Shown here one piece after another: positions 47,867-60,254 of a stretch of DNA of 64,000 nucleotides. Location of the stretch: contig NC_088339.1 in NCBI RefSeq assembly GCF_036884655.1, forward strand, positions 28,676,501 to 28,740,500, read 5' to 3'. The number at the start of each line of letters is the position of its first letter. Within the stretch, counting starts at the first letter, position 1. A program made the position numbers and the translations under genes. This DNA comes from Musa acuminata AAA Group (taxonomy: Eukaryota > Streptophyta > Magnoliopsida > Zingiberales > Musaceae). The notes beneath the pieces were generated by a model, which saw only the letters and a program-made list of their open reading frames with translations, had not been told where the DNA came from and made no database searches.

Positions 47867-50800
47867 ATGGGAGCAAACCCCTTCCCCTTCCTCGCTCTCC
47901 TCTTAGTCTTCCGTTCTCTGCCTGCTGGTAAAGTATGATTGAGCTGTGATCACATCTTTAGCTCTGGATTCTGTTGTTACTGATGATGCTGAGGTTTGCA
48001 TGGGTTGTTTTGCAGTTGCAGCAGCAGCTAGAGCGGAGCAGCCGTTCGTGGGCGTGAACATTGGCACCGACGTGTCGAACCTGTTTCCGCCGGCGGACCT
48101 CGCCGCCTTCGTCGAGGCGCAGCAGATCAAGCACGTCCGCCTCTACGACGCCGACCCGGGAATCCTGTCGGCGCTGGCCGGTGCCGGCGTCTCCGTGGCC
48201 GTCGGCGTGCCCAATAACCAGCTGCTCGCCCTGGGCTCCTCCCCGGCCACCGCCGCCGCCTGGGTCGCCCGCCACGTCGTCCCCTTCCACCCGGACACCC
48301 CCATCTCGGCCGTGGCCGTGGGCGACGAGGTCCCCACCGCGCTGCCTTCGGTCCTCCCGCTCCTCCTCCCGGCCCTCCGCTCCCTCTCCGCCGCCCTCGC
48401 CGCCGCCAACCTCTCTTCCATCCCGGTCTCCACCCCGCTGCCATTTTCCGTCATCCTCGACCCCTTCCCGCCCTCCCAGGCCTACTTCAACCAGTCGCTG
48501 GCCAACGGCTTCCTCACCCCCCTCCTGCGTTTCCTCAACGACACCGCCGCGCCGCTCATGCTCAACCTCTACCCCTACTATGCCTTCATGCAGGGCCGCG
48601 GCGCCATTCCCCTCGACAACGCCCTCTTCAAGCCCCTCCGCCCGGCCCTCGAGGAGGTCGACCCCAACACCCTCCTCCACTACACCAACGTGCTCGACGC
48701 CATGATCGACGCCGCCTACGTCGCCATGCGCAACCTCAATTTCACCAGCGTGCCCGTGCTCATCACCGAGACCGGGTGGCCTGCCAATGGCTCCCGCCGT
48801 GACGAGCCCTATGCCACCCGGGAGCTCGCCAGCATCTACAATTCCAACGTCATCCGCCACGTGCTCGACCGCGCCGGCACGCCGCTGCGCCCCGAGGCCA
48901 CCCCCAGCGTCTACATCTACGAGCTGTTCGACGAGGACCTGCGCCCGGGTCCGGCGTCGGAAGCCAGCTGGGGCCTCTTCTACGGCAACGGGACGCCGGT
49001 GTACCTGCTGCACGTGGCGGGGGCCGGGGGTTTCCTGGCCAACGACACCACGAACCGGACGTACTGCGTGGCGGCGGAGGGGGCGGACCGGCGGGGGCTG
49101 CAGGCGGCGCTGGACTGGGCGTGCGGGCCGGGGCGGGCCAACTGTTCGGAGATACAGCCTGGGGAGAGCTGCTACGCGCCCAACGACGTGACTGGCCACG
49201 CCTCGTATGCCTTCGACAGCTACTACCAGAAGGAGGGGAAGGCCGCCGGCTCCTGCTACTTCCAGGGCGTCGCCATGGTCACCACCACCGACCCAAGTGC
49301 GTCAATTAAGCTTCTCTTTAGCTCAATTACTACTATTACAACCTGTTTCCATTGCATCATCTTAATTAAAATGTTACAGTGTTGCATTGCTTTAAGTTTA
49401 CTGGTAGCTCAAAATCAATAGGAGTGAATTAACATCAATGGCTTGCTTATCAAAGGCCAAAAGCAAGCAGGTAGTGCAATTGAGTTTATTGAAAGGAGAG
49501 TTAGGTGGACTGGTAGGAGTAGATTTGGGTACCACAACAAAGAGATGGGACACTGAGCTCAGAGGAGAACAGCAGAGCAGCGCAGAGTGTGCTGGATCCT
49601 TCTGTAAATCTTGTTTGTTACTGCTTGCATCTGAATGCTATCCCATCAGAAGAACTCTGGTTGTGGAGGCCTTCTCACCTCTACCACAGCTTAAACAAGT
49701 CCTTTTAAGCTACTCTTCTACGTGAGGGTTGTCATTTTTGTACCATTGTTCAGCTACTGAGTTCTTCTGAAAGTGAGGGAAATCTGTTGCTTTTCTTTGT
49801 GTGCTCTCTCTTATCAGGTTGATTGTTCTAGGGCTAATGGGACCGTGGCCACAAAGGCATTAAACCAACCATGATAACATCAGGCCTATGAACAAGAAAC
49901 CATTTGTTACTGATCATCTTTATGAACGATATTAGCTGTCTCAATTATTGAATTTTGAATTTCTTTTCTCAAGTGTAATTTTTAGTAGTGTGATTAAATA
50001 CAATATTGTTTTTCTTATATAATGATTGGGTGTAATGGAAGAAAACATCTGTTATCGATATCTGATGTGTGTATCTTGCTTGCTTACTGACAAACCTACA
50101 AAGCCATTAACTAAAGATGAGAATGAGACAGCAGAATTAGCACAATCCTCCTCTTCATGTACTTCGGTAACCAAATATGAACCTATACTGACATTGAAAA
50201 TCTCAATAGGCAAGAAAGAACAGAAGTCAGAAAGATTTGGTGTCCGAAAAACTCAGTGGGGGTCCATCGTAACAGGTTATCATGATTTCAAGGGAGGTCC
50301 ATCACATTAGTCCATTGTACATTTAGTAATGGTTTTGTAAGACTCATACAAGTGCTGCATGACCGGATGTGTTTCTTTTTACTAGCTACTGCTTAAAAGA
50401 TTCAGACTATGTTGAGGAGATAGCTGTCTTAATGCATCTGTTTGAGAAATGTTCTTCTCTGGCTGTTGTGCATCGCAATTAGGCCATTCTATGAAGTCCA
50501 AAATTGTAGTTGCAATTGTTTAATCGGCACCATATCTTCTTGCTTTACCTTTTAGCTATTTCTTATGGTACAAAAAATTCTAGTTCATTATTTTATCTTT
50601 CATTATGAGTGTATTACCTTATTATTGACCACTGAAAACACCATCATGCTACCTCGCAGGTCATGGGGATTGCATCTTTCCTGGAAGGTGAGAACTTTAA
50701 TAGTCACTACCTTTTAACAGTTTTGACACTGCTCTAAATGCTCTAATTTTGTCCATTGGCATTTCAAGTTGTAAAATAAGACTACAGAAATACGCTAGAA

Positions 50801-51304
50801 GTTAACAATGATAGAAGTACAAAAAAGTAATAAAAGTCATTATATGGTTGGAAAAAAGAAAGAAAATATTAGAAGCTAAAACTTATGTATAGATGAGGAA
50901 CTCTTGAATATATTTTTTGTCATTTTTCTTTAATTTTTCAACTACTTGACCACCAAACCCCCTGTCTTTGATCCAAAAATGATTGATATAGTTCTAGTTT
51001 CCAATTCGATTATAAAAAGACATGGAACAGTTTGTTGTTGTTGTTGTTATAAATCTGATTACCAATATAAACCTTATTGGTAACATCCTAAATAATGAAA
51101 ATGCTATTTCTTCTAAACTTTGTTGTTGTATCCAGCAAGCAGATGAATGTTACAGGAGCAGGGATGAATACCACTCTAGCCAGTAAGGCCGGGATACCCT
51201 CCGTACTGAGACTAAGAACTGGAATAGAACATGACCACATTATCCCCATGATCTTAAGCATAATGTTGGTGGTCTCTACCTTGTCATGGAACCATATGTC
51301 TTGA
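47867..51304 (+). CDS. Glucan endo-1,3-beta-glucosidase, GH17 + X8 (CBM43), GPI-anchored
   Basis: Four exons, 47867-47927, 48016-49296, 50660-50687 and 51136-51304, close in frame to 512 aa. Order: signal peptide (MGANPFPFLALLLVFRSLPA), a GH17 barrel (VGVNIGTDVSNL, HVRLYDADPGIL, AVGDEVP with the probable acid/base Glu, VLITETGWP with the nucleophile Glu), a linker, an X8/CBM43 domain (CVAAEGADRRGLQAALDWAC through GSCYFQGVAMV and DPSHGDCIFPG), and a hydrophobic C-tail (IIPMILSIMLVVSTLSW) that looks like a GPI-anchor signal. The tiny 28-base third exon was found by phase and by completing the X8-region motif. The enzyme class hydrolyses beta-1,3-glucan (callose) at the cell surface, often at plasmodesmata or as a defence protein. 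It resembles the Arabidopsis glucosidase-4 group; paralogue identity is uncertain. Exon 2 is extremely C/G-rich. Confidence 0.9.
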
Positions 51305-51702
51305 TGCTGGCAGCAATTAACTAATAGGATCTTTCGCAAACATTTCGAGGGAGTCGAGGTGCGATGTCCATTCTCTATGGAAATTTTGTAAAAGCCCCTG
51401 AATCGATTTTCTTCATTCCTTTTGTAATATTTGTTCTTTCCATAATAAAATTTTGTTGTTCTTCTTTTCCTTCTATTTCTTTCTGTTATATGGTTCTCTG
51501 AATCAAATCCGAAAGAAGCTATATTTGAGAGGTTATTTGTGGTGATTATTTACATAAGCAGCTCATTGTAGTATCTCTTCAGCTTCTATCAGTTCATTTT
51601 GTCCCCAAGTACTTGGTTCACATGATACATCTAGAGTTAGTCTTGGCAGACATCATGACTAATAATTCATGCAATTCTCAGTTGCAGATATCTTTTTTTT
51701 TA

Positions 51703-51850
51703 ATCTTTCATCAAAATCTTTTGATCTAATAAAGAAGCAAAAAGCCAAAAACATTTATTTTACCTTGGAATCAATTTTTTATCTTTCATCAAAATCTTTT
51801 GACCTAATAAAGAAACAAAAGACCAAAAACATTTATTTTACCTTGGAAAA
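51703..51850. repeat. 78-bp tandem duplication
   Basis: ATCTTTCATCAAAATCTTTT starts at 51703 and again at 51781. The copies continue through AAACATTTATTTTACCTTGG with only a few differences. Confidence 0.9.
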
Positions 51851-52569
51851 CTTGAGGGATGGCATTGTTGAATTGTGTTGGTAATGCTTTGCTGAAAATT
51901 ATAATATAGTTTATATTATTAGGATGTCAAAGAAGAATGTACATTTTAATCAGTCCTACCATGTTGTTCTAAATAATGGAGTTATTGGAATGCATGGAAA
52001 TGGAGGGAATGACATCAGTGACCAAGAAAAAGGGTTGATGACCTCTTTAGATACCAACCGGATGAAGTTGGCACATCAAGATATCATGAGTGAGAAAGAT
52101 GAAGTTGTAGTGAGTGAGGCTATATGGCAACATCACAAGGATAGGAAACTACCATTCAGACTGCAGGATCAAAAAGCACTTCAGATTTGTACTGTCAGCT
52201 TTATTTTGGATGCTTTAAGGAAAATGTGGTACCACTTTAGATAGATTGCATGATCAAAGCACTTTTAGCTTGGTCCTCTCAACTTTTACTTGTGATGATT
52301 GAATAGCATCAATCTAGTTTTGACATGCATGATCAAAACCAAAACACTCAATGATCTCTATTAAGAGACACAATAAGTCAATCTATGTCTTAGCTTGTCT
52401 CTAATATCTATATACCTTAGTCTAATCTAGTAGTGAAACATTAGATAGGGCTAAAGTTTAATCTAGTGGTGGCTGATCTGATAATTTCATCAAATTAATT
52501 ATTACGACATAATTTAATGAGATAATTGATTTATTAATTTTGTTAAACTTTAATCAATCTCAAAAATAT

Positions 52570-52985
52570 GGCTAATTATATATTACCCTCTATATTTAGA
52601 CTTTATTAGCATCGTGATTTTTATATTTTAAAAAAAATTATATTATGATTTTTATTATTTTCAAAGTAAAATAAATAATCATATTTGTCTCAATATCATG
52701 AATTGTATTGATGAAAAATATAATACGTGGCACTGATAAGCAAAAAGATAATTTCAATATCTTTTTTTATTTTCGATTATATTTTTACCTATCACTTTAA
52801 TGTTGATTAAACATGTGGTATCATGTGTTATGTTTTTCGTCAATATAGTTGATGATGTTTTTCGTCGATATAGTTGATGACGTTAGGACAAATAAGATTA
52901 TTTATTTATTTTTTATTTTAGAGATCATGATATAAATTTTTGAAGTATAAAATTTATAATACTAATAGGTAAGATATAATTACCC
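52570..52985. mobile_element. Solo MITE-like element with long inverted arms
   Basis: The left end reads GGCTAATTATATATTACC and the reverse complement of the right end reads GGGTAATTATATCTTACC. The arms match inwards for roughly 150-180 bases, including AAATAATCATATTTGTC (left) against AAATAATCTTATTTGTC (right). It carries the ATACGTGGCACTGATAAGCAAAAAGATAATTT-type core seen in the element block near 5.9-7.2 kb, so the same family is likely. There is no coding capacity. No target-site duplication could be recognised. Confidence 0.65.
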
Positions 52986-53676
52986 GACGGGGATCGGAAA
53001 CCTTCACGTGCATGCGAGTATTGTGCATTCGATTAGTTCTTTACCACCTCACTTTTATAGGCACTGCTGCACATGCGTTGCTTCTTTGCGATCCCAAAGA
53101 GCTCCTTTGTTCCCTCTCAGCTGAGAGGACTAAAAAGATGCATCTTTTGGTCCCGTCTGCAGAACAAATGTAGTGGAGCTCCATTTGCTAGTAGCTTTTA
53201 CTGCTGCCAGTTCTTCCTCTTCTTACCTGTCATCTGTTAGTTTATTGGTATCAAAGCTGATCTAATATTCCAATACGATGATGAGAGAGCTCGAGTATAA
53301 AAGGACTATCAGTGCTTCGGATTGTGACACCGAAAAATATTATATACAATTCAATGATGGTAGGTCTTCTCCTTTCTTTACAGAAGGGTGGGGTTAGTTT
53401 TCTATGAAGAGATGGCAGTGGAAGTGGTGTGTAAATTGATTGTGCCACTTTTAATCCTGATGCTCAAGTTAAACCAAATCACTCATAATCCCGTGCTCAA
53501 AGATCACTCCTAATTTCAATAATTCAGATTCTTAATATATACATAATCAAGTCACAAAGACTCAATTTTTTTTCAATATATATCATAATTATATCATCAA
53601 CTGATATAACTGATCCATTTTTTATCGATTCATTTCTCATTACGATGTTCTTATCCCTTTTTATAGATTATGTATT

Positions 53677-53679
<3 letters not shown>

Positions 53680-53748
<69 letters not shown>
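53680..53748. repeat. Long (TA)n microsatellite
   Basis: A TA dinucleotide run of about 68 bases, the longest in the window, in AT-rich intergenic DNA. Confidence 0.97.
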
Positions 53749-53751
<3 letters not shown>

Positions 53752-54316
53752 AAAACATTGACAATTGAATCAAATCAAATATATGATTTAATTTTTTAAA
53801 AATAATATTTTTGATTAATATACTTCCATTATTATATAAATTAATCACTGTAAAATCTTCCTTCAGGATTTGGATACAAAACTAAATAATTATTATGTTA
53901 CCATATGATAACCTTAAAATAGAATGAGAGATAGATAATATTGATTTTGAATCACCATCATAACAGTTTAATCATAGAACACATCATTCTCAAGTTTTAA
54001 CTCCAGTCCTGGAGATGCATACATGAGCTTCCAAAATGGCTACATAAAACTGACATAAGAACAAGTTTGCCAAGACGAAAGATATGTGCCTAACACTAGC
54101 ATTTGAATGAGTTGTCCGAATGCACCATCATCCTGACATCAAAATGAGTCATACCCATGTAAAGAACAACAAACCCAATTAATTGTGTCTTCAATCAGAA
54201 AGAATATTAATGAGACAGCATCCACTGATGCACATTTGAAACTCAAAATTTCATTCATTAAGTTAAAATAAACTATTAATACTGAGATCAGATGATACTG
54301 ACATTAAAAAAATTGA

Positions 54317-57300
54317 TTACAAGTCAGTATTAACTATCATTGATGTGTCCTTTAAGGTTTTTCGAGCACGCCAGTAGACAGCATTTACAGATTCGGATGT
54401 CCCGACCTGTTAAAAATGAAATAAAACATCTCGAAAGATAAGAAGATTGAACACGGACAGCTAAAGGCATGATTAATCAAAAGAAAATAACAGTAATATC
54501 ATCACCTTCTTTTCCAAGAGGTAGTAATCTCTCCACAATTCCCTGTTCTCAGGATAGATGCCCAGAGCTGATTCATACAACTTGCGAACACATGTAACAC
54601 CAAGATTATCTCCGACAAAGATGAGGTTTTGTTCAAGCTCCATACAATATCTGAAGAATTTAAGACTCGGATGGGGTAAAGCTAGAAATCTGCAGACAGG
54701 TGTCAATATACCCAGAATCAGCTAGATATACGATAAAATGCCAAAAACTGTTACAACAGAAACAAAAATGAATAGACAAAATGCATTATAATCAATAATG
54801 AAAAACAACCTAGTTCAGAAGCACTACTTAGAACAGAATACTGAGCAGCATAAACCAGATAAGACAATTATGACATTTGAAACATAAGTTTGACATAAAA
54901 GGACATCACACATCGACATACTTCATCACAACACTGTAAAACTAGTACATATCTCAATTTCTTGTCAAAGTAGAAGCATTAAATCACAAAAAAAAAGATG
55001 TGAGATAGCCAACCTTCAATGGTATATGAAGTGCATGTGGGATATGCTCCAGTGGTAGTTTGGTCTTGCAATTATATGTGTACTTGAAAAACAGCGGAAA
55101 AAAAGGAACAAGGAAGCATAAAGTCCCTGTTATTTGTGGTTGGCTGTATGAATCTTTCACTGATAAAGTTCCATAAAAGATAACATCACTAGTCAAAGTA
55201 AGAGTCATCAAATTCACCTTTTGTTGAGGCATGCTCTACCCTTTTTCATGTTGCCAATGCTGATTGGCATACCTCATGTCACTGATGCATCTGTGAGCAG
55301 CTTTCGAATATATTCATACTATCTTAAATGGTTTTCTCTTATTTCATCCTCAATCATAACTCCCTACCTATTCTATAATTATAGGTTCTTTTTTATTCTA
55401 TCTTATATAATAACCCTGTACATCAATGATCCATATTAACACTCATTTCATTTATACTAATTTCTAGCACATGTTATATTTGAACTGGCTAACATTGTAA
55501 TCTACACAATATAGATGACTGTTGAACTATAGAACATGATAGTTGAACAAGGTTACAAGAAGGGCAACAGATAAGGATGATGAAATGGGCAACAGATGCG
55601 GATGTTGAACATTTCAGTCTTTTAAGGATTAACTGTTACTGAAGAATTCCAAAGTAGGCACACATCTTCATTCTAACTTGAGACAACTGGAATATGAGAC
55701 CAACATCACTCCGATGTCCTCAAACCACTCAATGAACCACATAGCACTTGAGTATAATACCAAGTCCTCCAGATCTCAAGCTTCTTTTAATATTCATAAT
55801 CGTGTTTACTACTGAAGCAGCTAAAGCTAATTGATTATGTGTCCTATTACCGGATGATGGCTATCTTATTACCCTGTTATTAATCATAAGTTGATTTAAC
55901 TATCATATATGTTAAACTATTAATTAATAATTAGGAACTATCTTCTGAGATCAAGTGGTAAAAGGATGATCTATGGAGCTGACAAGAAAAGTAATCAAAA
56001 GCAAACTTTTTTTTTTAAGGCAATGTGAGACGAGACTATAGAAAAAGAAAAGCTCTACAGAAAGAAAATTTGCAACATACCTCTTATACATCACTCTTGC
56101 TTGCTGAATACCCTCTCTTTGGAGAACCCAATTCACGACAGCAGAAGAAACAGATGTTCCAGAATCAGTACCACTAGCTTTCCCCAATGCAAGCATTAAA
56201 AACTTCACCAGCTTTTCAAAAAACCCTTTGTTGTTTGAAAAGACTTTCAGTGCCTTTAATACATTGGAGATAGAAATAAATTACTTAAGAACCTAAAATA
56301 ATAATCGTTACCAAATTTAAAAGAAATAAAATGAAACATGATAACTATGCCTTTGAAATACATTGGAGATAGAAATAAATTACTTATGATCCAAAAATAA
56401 TAATTGTTACCAAATTTAAAATAAAGAAAATGAAACATGATAACTATGCCTTGAAAATTAGGGTTGATCATTGTTTAAACTAGCCAACAGCTATCCAGTA
56501 ACTCAGCTGTCTGGACTTTATTCAGATCAACTGGATATGAAATCCAACATCAATCACAGCCATACTTTGACAAAAGAAGGTGACAGGGCTAATTTGAATA
56601 ATCAGGATAGACTAGTGAACCTACAAGGTTCAACAACAACACGAACTTCCTCTAGTGATGTAAAACTAGAGAGAATCACAAACTACTATTGGGAACTGTT
56701 GGAAAACTAAGCAGATACCTTCTTAGAACCCATATTTAGCACATTCAATTCCACAACAAATGTGGGGAGAGGCGCTGGGGCTCTTATATTTATCCAGAAA
56801 ACATATAGTTCTATGCAGCACGTAAAAGTGAGGTTGTGGTCATTATACACTGAGCAGAACAACAGAAAAACGACAATAAGTTGTGGTGACTATGCATCCA
56901 ATGAATTAAAAGGGCATTTGTTTATCAGCATAGCTTCTGCCAGATATGACGTGTTTTTCATTAAGGTTTGATATAAAAGTTGCTCAAAATATAAATGAGG
57001 TAAACATTTGACCAAAATTGAGCAAAATGCAGGTTACATACCATAAGCCACAAATACTCAGTTTCGGAGATGGATAGTCTAGTCAGCACATCTTTTAAGA
57101 ACTCAAACACAGAATGCAAGTCATCCTTATTGATCGGAGAAGATTTATTTGTAAACCATTTGATCTCAATTGAAGCTCTCAGAATCCATAAATTTGCAGA
57201 GTTCGGAAGTTTACTGTTGCAAAGTTTCTTAGCAAGATTCTTTGCTTCATCTAACCTCCCAATTTGCAAGTAAAATGAAACGTACTGACAGGCAAGATCT

Positions 57301-59452
57301 GCTGTAAGGCATCCACAGGATTCTGCCTTTTCATAAACCTTAATGATAGATGATACAAAGTCTCGATCATCGACAACAGCATTACTCAGAGCAGAAGTTG
57401 AATCTTCACCATTAGAAACCAAAACATCCAGCCAAAACTTTGCATAAAGAGAAAACATCTTGGCAGTTGGCAAGACATTTACAGCCTCCTCATAAACCTA
57501 AAGCATATATCAGTAATCAAAGTACCGTAAAGATAATGTTTACCAAGAAGCATATATATGTTATATTAAGATAAAGAAATGCAATGAAATTATATGGTTC
57601 AAGTATGAATACGCGGATGGTTAATCTAGGAGAACTAATTTTGCAGAAAAAATAAACAGCAATCTCTTTTTGTAAGAATAGCATATCATCAGGACACTGT
57701 AATTAACTCATAAGCTGTGTTTGAATAATCTCCTAGTCCTGCCAGCAAACTGAAGTTTTATCGCCAAATGATACTAAATTAAGAAAACAATGACATATCT
57801 CCAAATCATCACTCACCTGAACAACTCTATCCAACTTGGACAGAATTTTAGATCTCTCTGAATCCTTCAGTTCTGAAATGTCACCAATTTGCAAGCTAGC
57901 AATCCAGTCCCAGTAGTTTTCGTCGTGTGAGAAATCTTTCTTAAGATCTTCCATTACCTCAACTTTCAATTCATCATAATGTGCTAAATCCACAGTATCT
58001 AAAATCTCCAAGAATCGCTGGCGCAAGCTCAGACTTGATGGATTAGCCTCAATGGCTCCATGGTATATGGTTTGGAGAACCAATGCACCTTGCTGCAAGA
58101 AAAGTTCTTCTCCCTTATCCAAACTACCTTCTTGTGCGTTGGATCCTTGTTCTTCATTCAAAGGCATGAAAAGATCCCTGTTCTCTTCTTTCCACCGATC
58201 AGCATCACTGTTGTTTCGCTGCAACAATTTAACATCTTCTCCTAGAGCAATTTTTCGAGCCTTCAGTTTGTTGAGATAAGTGAGCTCCATTCGGAGATAC
58301 TCAATCCACAGATCCTCGGAACTAGAACAAGTCCTGAGACCACTCTGCATGAGAGCACGAGCTGCTGCAACATTTAAATTTTGGTCAAACTCCCATGCTG
58401 CAGCATATATCCAAAGTCCAGGGACCTTTGGATGATATCTAATTGCCTGTGCTAGCACCTACAAAAATATAGAACCAGATATATTGCTTACGTTGCCAAT
58501 TAGCAGCGTCATCAATGGATCAATGAACGAACAAAAACAATATGCTTGAAGAGTTATGCATGAACTTAATGCATATAGGTCAACATGAATGAGCATTGTT
58601 TCTATTGAATTTAAAATAGACAGAAGTTCATAATAAGTTAGAAACATCAGCAAACTGGCAATTTCATTAACATGGAAGCCAAAGAAAAGGGTTTCTCACA
58701 ATAATCAAGCTGTCCCCTTTTTCATAAAAAAATTGTAGCTTTTCTAATAGGAAAAAGCATGCATATACAACTATAAATAACAACAGGCAAGACAAAAGGA
58801 GCATTTTAGAGCTCCTTGGAAATTACTTTTGTTCCTCTTTTTAAATTATAAATCTAATACTACGCCATGTCTAGTGCAGACTAGATGATCACAAGAGAGC
58901 AGCACAGCCCAAAACTAGCATCACTCTGTCCTAATCAATCATGAATGAAGTGGAAAAGGAAAAAAAAGGTAAAACAGATATCATCTTTGGTACCTGCTTC
59001 ATCCGCCCATGTCTTTTTTCTCGGCAAAACTCGAGGTATTTGAACCAGAGATCCAAATCGGCCTTGTACCTCACCGTGGCCATCCTGTAAATATCCAAGA
59101 TCCTCAAAACGCCAGCGATATCGGAGATAGACTTCTTCCACTTCTTAGACATCTTCTTCTTCTTCTTATGTTCATCAGCCCCTTCGTTCTCCTCCCGCGC
59201 TTGCTCCTCCTTGATCAGCTCGCCGATGATGGCGCGCTTCCGGAGATTGCGAAGGGCGTCGAGCTGCTTCTCGTAGTCGATGTAGGCAAGGAAGTCCTGT
59301 TTCAGCGGGGACGGGCGCTTGAGACGGTACTCAAAGTCGCGGCGACGGCGGACGATCTCGGCGATCTCTGGGCGGGAGAAGAGGCCGCGCCGCTCGAGAT
59401 CGTCGAGCTCGTCGGTCATCCGCTCCAGCCGGTACTGCACGACGTCCGCCAT
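54317..59452 (-). CDS. UTP6: U3 snoRNA-associated protein 6 homolog (UTP6)
   Basis: Six exons, 58994-59452, 57817-58458, 57042-57497, 56081-56253, 54506-54689 and 54317-54406, close in frame to 667 aa. The N-terminus (MADVVQYRLERMTDELDDLERRGLFS, then RRRRDFEYRLKRPSPLKQDFLAYIDYE) is the conserved UTP6 N-domain. A Lys-rich nuclear signal (KKKKKMSKKWKK) follows. HAT-type helical repeats run through the rest (DLWFKYLEFCREK, GLWIYAAAWEFDQN, DLWIEYLRMEL, LWRDYYLLEK). UTP6 is a scaffold of the small-subunit processome in the nucleolus, needed for 18S rRNA maturation. An upstream in-frame ATG at 59695 would add 81 residues lacking family resemblance, so 59452 was chosen. Introns are long (up to 1.4 kb) and AT-rich. 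Confidence 0.9.
56254..56455. repeat. 99-bp imperfect tandem duplication in UTP6 intron 3
   Basis: CATTGGAGATAGAAATAAAT occurs at 56262 and 56361. The following bases stay alignable through ATGAAACATGATAACTATGC in both copies. Confidence 0.9.
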
Positions 59453-60158
59453 GTTCGCCTCCTCCGCTGCGTCCCGATCCCGGTGGCTGTGACGACGGCC
59501 AGGCGGTGCGTGCAACGCAGACACAAGCGGACCGAAATTTCGGGTTTTCTGACGACGCTTGATAGGGTTTATGCCAAGCGCAGTACCCCGTCCACACGAT
59601 CGTTCGTCGCTACCCTGAAATCTTACCTGCTTTATGAATGGCGAACTCTTGTGGCGCTTCTGCGGGACCCAGTTTAGAGAGCTCAACTGGTCCAATCACA
59701 TGGCAGGTAGCTTACTGATACATAAACTTGTCTGTAGGTAATCGATAAATTAGTCTAAGGTCCGTTTCAGCATTTTACCTAAAAGCCCAAGCCCAAATAC
59801 GAAAGCCCGAATCTTAAAGACCAAAGGTCGGTTGGCATGTGACGATTTGCGGCAGACTGGGATCATTGGTTCCGATTACGAGTCCAATCCGATTCAATAA
59901 TCACGTAGAAAGTCAAACTTGAGTTAGACACAAACCACTAATCCACATCGATTCGCAGAGGGAGATCCTTTGGTCAACACAAGCGACTAATCTACAATTG
60001 TTGGCTTCAGAGGCCACTCGTTCAAATCCTCCCAAAGAAGAGCAAATCAAACTCACAGCTTCATCTGCCTGCTTCCCATCCACACATACACCTCCGATTT
60101 CCTCACCCTCTGTGCCATGAATTATCCAAACGGTCTTCACCCTCCTCCTCCCTTCCGC

Positions 60159-60193
<35 letters not shown>

Positions 60194-60254
60194 TCTCCAT
60201 TTCAATCCTCAAATAAACGCTAACGAGTACACACAAAATCTCCTTTTCTGATAT
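59453..60254. promoter_or_regulatory. Shared divergent promoter region of UTP6 and ARASP genes
   Basis: UTP6 (-) and the site-2 protease gene (+) start 802 bases apart and point outwards, so this interval holds both promoters and leaders. A (CT)n run at about 60163-60192 lies in the likely leader of the protease gene, as a plant pyrimidine patch. No TATA box is claimed. Confidence 0.45.
60163..60192. repeat. (CT)n microsatellite
   Basis: A CT run of about 28 bases, with a single extra C, shortly before the ATG at 60255. Confidence 0.92.

Larger units (their letters stand above)
51305..54316. other. Intergenic between convergent GH17 and UTP6 genes
   Basis: The stretch holds a 78-base tandem repeat, a MITE-like element and a long (TA)n listed separately. 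A 106-codon open frame at 51924-52244 has no recognisable similarity. No gene is called. Confidence 0.45.

Noticed and set aside
47958..49199. 413-codon minus-strand open frame opposite the glucanase
   Set aside because: Antisense shadow of a very GC-rich exon; Gly/Arg/Val-rich with no domain.
49438..50310. Open frames within intron 2 of the glucanase gene as a nested gene
   Set aside because: They are short, unrelated to known families, and lie in an intron defined by phase-matched exons on both sides.
51924..52244. 106-codon open frame downstream of the glucanase gene
   Set aside because: No family resemblance and AT-rich codon use. It could be a remnant, but nothing supports a gene.
59453..59695. 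81-residue N-terminal extension of UTP6 from an upstream ATG
   Set aside because: The extra part lacks family similarity, while the Met at 59452 begins the conserved MADVVQYRLERM sequence.
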